The notes below the pieces were generated by a model. The model worked only from the letters and a program-made list of their open reading frames with translations, did not search any database and was not told where the DNA came from. The position numbers and the translations under genes were made by a program. This document shows, piece after piece, positions 25,059 through 29,216 of a stretch of DNA of 29,216 bases. This stretch comes from CAYMLL01 sp964390645 (GTDB lineage Bacteria > Planctomycetota > UBA8108). Each line of letters begins with the position of its first letter. Positions within the stretch are counted from its first letter, which is position 1. The stretch is taken from the NCBI GenBank assembly GCA_964390645.1, contig CAYMLL010000062.1, positions 1 to 29,216 of the forward strand, read 5' to 3'.

Positions 25059-26374
25059 GCCAGCGCCTCCTCGATCACCGAGCACGACTCGTGCGCGATC
25101 GGCAGCGGCTGCCCCTTGTTGACGAAGCTCGTCTCGTCGGCGTCGACGCCGAGAGCCCGGTAGATCGTGTGGAAGAGGTCGCCGACGTCGTAGGGGGAGT
25201 CGTCGACCCAGACCCCGTCGTCCGTCGTCTTGCCGATCACGACGCCGCGGCGGATCCCGGCGCCGGCGAGGGCGAGCGACCACGCCTCGGGCCAGTGATC
25301 GCGACCGAGACGCTGGTTGATCTTCGGCGTCCGGCCGAACTCCGACATCAGCACGACGAGCACCCGGTCGAGGAGGCCGCGCTGCTCGAGATCATCGATC
25401 AGCGCCGCGAAGGGGCGGTCGACCTGCGGCACGAGCGCGCGGTGCATGTTGAAGTTGTCCGCGTGTGTGTCCCAGTAGTACGACGTGACCTGGACGAAGC
25501 GCACGCCAGCCTCGACGAGCCGCCGCGCCTGCAGCAGATGTCGGCCGAGCGGGTGGGAGCCGTAGCGCTCTCGATCTCGCGGCGGGACGATCGACTCGTC
25601 GAAGAGCTCCTTGCGGCGCATCAGCTGCTCCGCCATCTCGAACGAGGAGTCGTACGCGTCGATCTCCGCCCCGCGTCGCCGCCGCCGGAAGCGCCTGTCG
25701 GCGAGCCTGCGCAGCGCCTCGCGTCGCCGGGCCGACTCGTCGCCGAGCCCCTTCGGCGGATCGACGAAGACCGGCGGCCTGCCGTCGCCGAGCGCGAGCG
25801 CGCCGTAGCGCGAGCCCAGGAACCCCGCGTGCTGCCAGATGAACCCGCCGCGTCCGGGCTTGACCCAGACGTAGGGTGGCAGGCCGCTCTCGCGAGGACC
25901 GAGCAGACGGGTGACCGCGGCTCCGAGGTAGGGGTACTCGACCCCGCGCTCCTGGGGGTCGCCGCGCAGCATACGGGGGACTCCCGAGGAGTGGTTCTCG
26001 TCCTTCGTCGACATGCTGCGAATCACCGCGAGCTGGTGCATGCGCCTCGCCGTCGAGGGCAGGAGCTCGCTGACGTGGACGCCGGGCAGCGTCGTCGGTA
26101 TCGAGCGGAACGGTCCGCCGAATTCGCTCCCGGGTTTCGGGTCCCAGCTCTCGAGCTGGCTGATGCCGCCGTCGAGCCAGATGAGGATCACCTGGCGGTC
26201 CTTGGCGGCGAGTGCCTCGGCGACGCGCGGTCGCATCAGACCGTGAATACCGAGCGCTCCGGAGGCGACGCCGCCCGCCACGCCGGCTGCGGCTCCGGCG
26301 GTCATCGTTCCGAGAACTCGCCTTCGCGAGATCTCGTGCTCCGCCGCGTTGCAGCTTCCGTCGGCTGTCGACAT
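25055..26374 (-). CDS. DUF1501 family protein with Tat-like signal
   Basis: 439 aa. The N-terminus has SRRRVLGTM followed by an Ala/Gly-rich hydrophobic stretch, a twin-arginine-type signal. The rest is typical of DUF1501: VILIWLDGGISQLESWDPKPG, STKDENHSSGVPRML, VTSYYWDTHADNF, VLMSEFGRTPKIN and RDHWPEAWSLALAGAG. The fold is related to alkaline phosphatase/sulfatase enzymes and the acidic/His positions are present, yet no activity has been established for the family to my knowledge. The start codon shares one base with the stop of the DUF1549/DUF1553 gene (TGATG), and its stop overlaps the WD40 start (TTGA), so all three are translationally coupled. It would be folded before export. Confidence 0.95.
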   Translation of the reverse strand: MSTADGSCNAAEHEISRRRVLGTMTAGAAAGVAGGVASGALGIHGLMRPRVAEALAAKDRQVILIWLDGGISQLESWDPKPGSEFGGPFRSIPTTLPGVHVSELLPSTARRMHQLAVIRSMSTKDENHSSGVPRMLRGDPQERGVEYPYLGAAVTRLLGPRESGLPPYVWVKPGRGGFIWQHAGFLGSRYGALALGDGRPPVFVDPPKGLGDESARRREALRRLADRRFRRRRRGAEIDAYDSSFEMAEQLMRRKELFDESIVPPRDRERYGSHPLGRHLLQARRLVEAGVRFVQVTSYYWDTHADNFNMHRALVPQVDRPFAALIDDLEQRGLLDRVLVVLMSEFGRTPKINQRLGRDHWPEAWSLALAGAGIRRGVVIGKTTDDGVWVDDSPYDVGDLFHTIYRALGVDADETSFVNKGQPLPIAHESCSVIEEALA

Positions 26375-28068
26375 CAGTGATTCAACCGGAACTCCGCGCT
26401 CATGAGGAGCGACGCGGCGAGGTCACGCAGGGCCGCGTCTCGATTCGCGGTCCCGTCGACGAGGTCCTTCACGAGCTGCGACTCCTCGGCCTCCGGCGTT
26501 CGGGACAGCACGCTCAGCCAGAGCCTCTGCGCGATCGTCTCCGGTTCGTCGAGATCCATCAAGCTTGCGATGAGGTTGCCGTCGCGCGGCTCGAGCCAGC
26601 TCTGGAGCAGCCGCTCGTTCCTGAGGAAGAGAGCGTGCTCGGTCGAGGGGTTGAAGCCCATCTCCGGAACGCCGGGCGGACTGCCGAAGACGCTGGCGAA
26701 CAGCGACAGGACGTCGGGCAGGTTGTCGGGCGGCTCCGTGATGCGGCCGTTGATGTAGTCCTTGAAGAGGAACCTCGTCGTCTCGGGCCCCTGCGCCTTC
26801 TCGATACGTGAGAGATTGCCGGTGGCGCGCAGGAGGCTCCGCGCCATCTGCTCGGCGCTCAGCGGTCTCAGCGCCGCGACTCGGTAGCCGTCGGCAGCGA
26901 CCTCGTCGGGGTCGACGTGGTCGGGCAGGCGGCTCGATCGCTGGTAGGCGTCGCTGAGGCAGATCTCGCGCAGCAGCCACTTGATGTCGAATCGACGCTC
27001 CACGAAGCCGCCTGCGAGCGCATCGAGGAGCCCGGGGTGAGACGGAGCGTTGTCCGCGTGGACGAGATCGATGGGATGGACCAGGCCGCGCCCCATCAAC
27101 AGCGCCCAGAGCCGGTTGACGCTGTTGAGCACGAAGCTCTCGTTCTCGGCGCTGGCGAGATCGCGGGCGAGCAGCGCGCGAGGCCGGAAACGCGGCGTGC
27201 CCGGGAATCCGTCCTTCGCGGGCTCGGCGAGTTCCTCCCCCTTCTCGTACCGTGGCACGGAGATCGGCTCCGCGCCACGCAGACGAGGACCGGTCGTGTG
27301 CTTGTCGGCCTCGAAGACCGACTGGAACTCGACCTCGCCTCCTGGCGTTCGCTCGAGGTAGTAGCTCTTGCCGTCCTTGCCGTTCCTGTGGACGAAGCCC
27401 TGACGGAGGTACGCGAGGAGTCCGTAGTAGTCGGCCTGCGTGTAGTCGTCGATGGTCGGGTGGTCGTGACAGCGCGAACAGAGGATGCTGCGTCCGAGGA
27501 AGACGCGGGCGACGTCCTGCGCGAGCTGGTGGTGGTCGTTGCGACCGTTGACGAGGAAGAGCTTGATCGCGCCACGCGTGCTCGGCTCGCGGCCATCGGC
27601 GGCGAGGATCTCCCTGACGAGGCGGTCCCACGGCTTGCCGGAGCTGATCGACCGGCGCAGGAACTCCGTCCACTCGTCCACCGGCATCGTCGTGTCCGTG
27701 CGCCGGTCGAGGAGCCACAGGGAGAGCGTCTCGGCGAAGTGACGGGTGAAGTCCTCGCTCGCGAGCAGCGAATCGATCACGTGCCGACGCTTATCGGGTG
27801 ACCTGTCCAGGAGGAAGGCGCGCGTCCCGGCCGCGGTCGGGATGATGCCGCCGAGATCGAGATGGACGCGGCGCAGGAACGTGGCGTCGTCGCAAGGCTC
27901 CGCGAAGGCTCCTCCGGGGGCGGCATCGATCTCGCGATCGATCGTCTCGTGGAGCGAGCCCGCCGTCACCGTCACCTTGACGGCGAGCAGAGCACCGTAC
28001 AGCGCGAGCCGCGACGCCCCGCGATACGCCCTGCTTCGCTCGGGTGTGGTCTCGCCGTCGCGTCGCAT
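26374..28068 (-). CDS. DUF1549/DUF1553 protein, short form without N-terminal cytochrome domain
   Basis: 564 aa from ATG 28068, with GGGA just upstream and a hydrophobic segment at ~20-36 (signal or anchor); an upstream frame extension of 43 residues is not homologous. The DUF1549 domain covers ~40-210 with FLRRVHLDLGGIIPT and the CSRCHDHP motif (Cys197, Cys200, His201), a c-type haem-like CxxCH. DUF1553 covers ~310-550 (FVLNSVNRLWALLMGRGLV, LLREICLSDAYQRS, RPLSAEQMARSLL). Many planctomycete relatives are 800-1000 aa with an N-terminal PSCyt1 cytochrome; this one lacks it. The partner DUF1501 gene follows directly. The biochemical function is unproven; a periplasmic role is inferred from the signal. 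Confidence 0.93.
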   Translation of the reverse strand: MRRDGETTPERSRAYRGASRLALYGALLAVKVTVTAGSLHETIDREIDAAPGGAFAEPCDDATFLRRVHLDLGGIIPTAAGTRAFLLDRSPDKRRHVIDSLLASEDFTRHFAETLSLWLLDRRTDTTMPVDEWTEFLRRSISSGKPWDRLVREILAADGREPSTRGAIKLFLVNGRNDHHQLAQDVARVFLGRSILCSRCHDHPTIDDYTQADYYGLLAYLRQGFVHRNGKDGKSYYLERTPGGEVEFQSVFEADKHTTGPRLRGAEPISVPRYEKGEELAEPAKDGFPGTPRFRPRALLARDLASAENESFVLNSVNRLWALLMGRGLVHPIDLVHADNAPSHPGLLDALAGGFVERRFDIKWLLREICLSDAYQRSSRLPDHVDPDEVAADGYRVAALRPLSAEQMARSLLRATGNLSRIEKAQGPETTRFLFKDYINGRITEPPDNLPDVLSLFASVFGSPPGVPEMGFNPSTEHALFLRNERLLQSWLEPRDGNLIASLMDLDEPETIAQRLWLSVLSRTPEAEESQLVKDLVDGTANRDAALRDLAASLLMSAEFRLNH

Positions 28069-28450
28069 CGGTATCCCACGGTAGTTCGAGTCGGCAGACG
28101 ACGCAATGCAGTCTTCGGAGACTCCGTCACGGTTCCCGACCGGGTTCCTGCTTCGCTTCCGGCGCCGCAGCGGCGACAACAGGGGCTGTGGCTTCACCTC
28201 GACACGGCCCGGATTCCGGGCGGCCGGGGGTCGTCCCGGTGACCGGGAGGTCTGCGCGGACTTCAGCGTGCTCGGCGGTTGACCGATTACCAGGAGGCGA
28301 GTCGGCGACTTCGGCGTCCGCGAGCGGATCTCCGACGGGGCTGCTGCCCGGTCTCCGGCTCCTCCTCGGTTTCACGTTCCTACTCGGACTCGGTTTCCGT
28401 CACCGACGTCGAAGATCGGGGTCGGGAGCTCAGAGGGATTACCGGTCATC
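28069..28450. other. 382-base divergent intergenic region
   Basis: It separates the DUF1549 operon (-) from a sulfatase gene (+), so it should hold promoters for both. No clear -35/-10 pair, operator or gene was recognised. A short open frame on the minus strand (28127-28375) is Pro/Ala/Arg-rich and not convincing. Confidence 0.45.
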
Positions 28451-29216
28451 ATGCGCACGATCCTGTCGATTACCGTTTCCGTCCTCGCGATGGGTGTCCT
28501 CGCGACGAGCGTCTTCGCTGATCAGAAGCGTTCGAGCGTTCTCCTCTTCACCGCGGACGACCTGCACGCCGAGTCCGTCGGCGTCTTCGACGGTCTGCAG
28601 AAGGGCCTGACTCCGCGTCTCGATCGGTTTGCGGCCGAGGGGATGATATTCGATCGAGCGCACGTCAACGCCGCGATCTGCGCGCCGAGTCGCGCGGTCA
28701 TCCTGACCGGGCGCTACAGCCATCGCTCCGGAGCCATGGGCTTCATGAAAGCGCGCGAGGACGTGCCGGACCTCGTGACGACACTGCGAGGCGGCGGCTA
28801 CCTCGCCGGAATTCTCGGCAAGCTGACGCACTCGACCCCGAAGCGCTCGATGACCTGGGACTACCACTTCGACCGCGGCGGACTCGGGAACGGACGCGAT
28901 CCGGCGATGTACTACCGGCGCAGCAAGACGTTCTTCGAGCGCTGCACGAAGGAGGGCAAGCCGTTCTTCTTCATGGTCAACTCGCACGACCCCCATCGGC
29001 CGTACTGCAACCCGAAGAAGCTGCTCAACAACGCGGCGATGCCATCTCGTGTCTACAAGCCGCAGGAGGTCGTGGTGCCCGGCTTCCTGCCCGATCTCCC
29101 GGGCGTCCGCGAGGAGCTCAGTCACTACCTGAACTCGACGCGACGGCTCGACGACACCTTCGGGCGCGTCATGGACGCGCTTCAGGAGTCGGGGTTCGCG
29201 AGCAGCACCATCGTGG
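28451..29216 (+). CDS. Secreted sulfatase, N-terminal part (runs off the window)
   Basis: 255 codons and one base are visible before the window ends; no stop is reached. ATG 28451 starts a clean signal peptide (MRTILSITVSVLAMGVLATS, cleavage near VFA-DQ). The ribosome binding site is weak (AGAGGG 13 bases upstream). Type I sulfatase features are in order: TADD (Asp36, Asp37), CAPSR (Cys77, the formylglycine site) followed by AVILTGRYSHRSG, GKLTH (Lys124, His127), and FFFMVNSHDPHRPY. Full members of this family are usually 450-550 aa, so about half is missing here. The active site is of the CxPSR form, while the sulfatase at 3838 has CSPTR, so the two are not recent duplicates. The substrate is unknown. 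Confidence 0.92.
   Translation, partial: MRTILSITVSVLAMGVLATSVFADQKRSSVLLFTADDLHAESVGVFDGLQKGLTPRLDRFAAEGMIFDRAHVNAAICAPSRAVILTGRYSHRSGAMGFMKAREDVPDLVTTLRGGGYLAGILGKLTHSTPKRSMTWDYHFDRGGLGNGRDPAMYYRRSKTFFERCTKEGKPFFFMVNSHDPHRPYCNPKKLLNNAAMPSRVYKPQEVVVPGFLPDLPGVREELSHYLNSTRRLDDTFGRVMDALQESGFASSTIV

Noticed and set aside
28127..28375. 82-codon minus-strand frame between the DUF1549 operon and the second sulfatase
   Set aside because: Pro/Ala/Arg-rich without any motif, and it sits in the divergent promoter region.

Overview
The window is about 29 kb of GC-rich DNA that looks like a chromosome or MAG fragment from a planctomycete (Planctomycetota; PVC superphylum). The evidence is a set of families concentrated in that group: a PVC-type propeller dehydrogenase with a C-terminal haem-binding domain, formylglycine sulfatases, a DUF1549/DUF1553 + DUF1501 pair, Tat-exported Gfo/Idh/MocA oxidoreductases, and a TolC-like lipoprotein of the planctomycete type. 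A 10-base run of N at 23004-23013 marks a scaffold gap. I see no phage, IS element, CRISPR array, tRNA or rRNA.

Layout. (1) 221-6402, + strand: two large secreted multidomain proteins overlapping by ATGA: an SGNH esterase/PVC dehydrogenase/HEAT/cytochrome fusion and a sulfatase/DUF1080/beta-sandwich fusion. A sugar-phosphate isomerase/epimerase-like gene converges on them (6532-7485, -). (2) 8327-14254, + strand: an overlapping three-gene export operon encoding a TolC-like outer-membrane lipoprotein, a HlyD/MacA-like adaptor ending in two EF-hands, and a MacB/FtsX-type permease with no ATPase gene beside it. A promoter-like element with a perfect palindrome lies upstream. (3) 14683-16461: an acyl-CoA ligase gene, with the decayed 5' end of an enoyl-CoA hydratase gene diverging from it (amber codon at position 21, then loss of homology). 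(4) 17003-19574: a CsgG-like lipoprotein and a Tat-exported Gfo/Idh/MocA oxidoreductase, separated by a long inverted repeat. (5) 19640-23358: a five-Asp-box sialidase (-), a zinc-type MDR dehydrogenase (+), and a spermidine-synthase-like protein (-) interrupted by the N gap. (6) 23949-28068, - strand: a tightly coupled operon DUF1549/DUF1553 > DUF1501 > WD40, with overlaps TGATG and TTGA. A second sulfatase (28451 onward, +) diverges from it and runs off the window.

Taken together the window looks like a catabolic/accessory region of a heterotroph that attacks sulfated, acylated and sialylated glycans. Sulfatases, a sialidase, a DUF1080 domain and an SGNH esterase would act outside the cytoplasm; the isomerase and oxidoreductases would handle sugars; PVC-type cytochrome proteins would provide redox functions. 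This functional link is inferred from families and proximity, not shown by the sequence. No complete novel system is evident. The least ordinary elements are the two giant fusions at the left, the EF-hand-tailed export adaptor, and the enoyl-CoA hydratase remnant.
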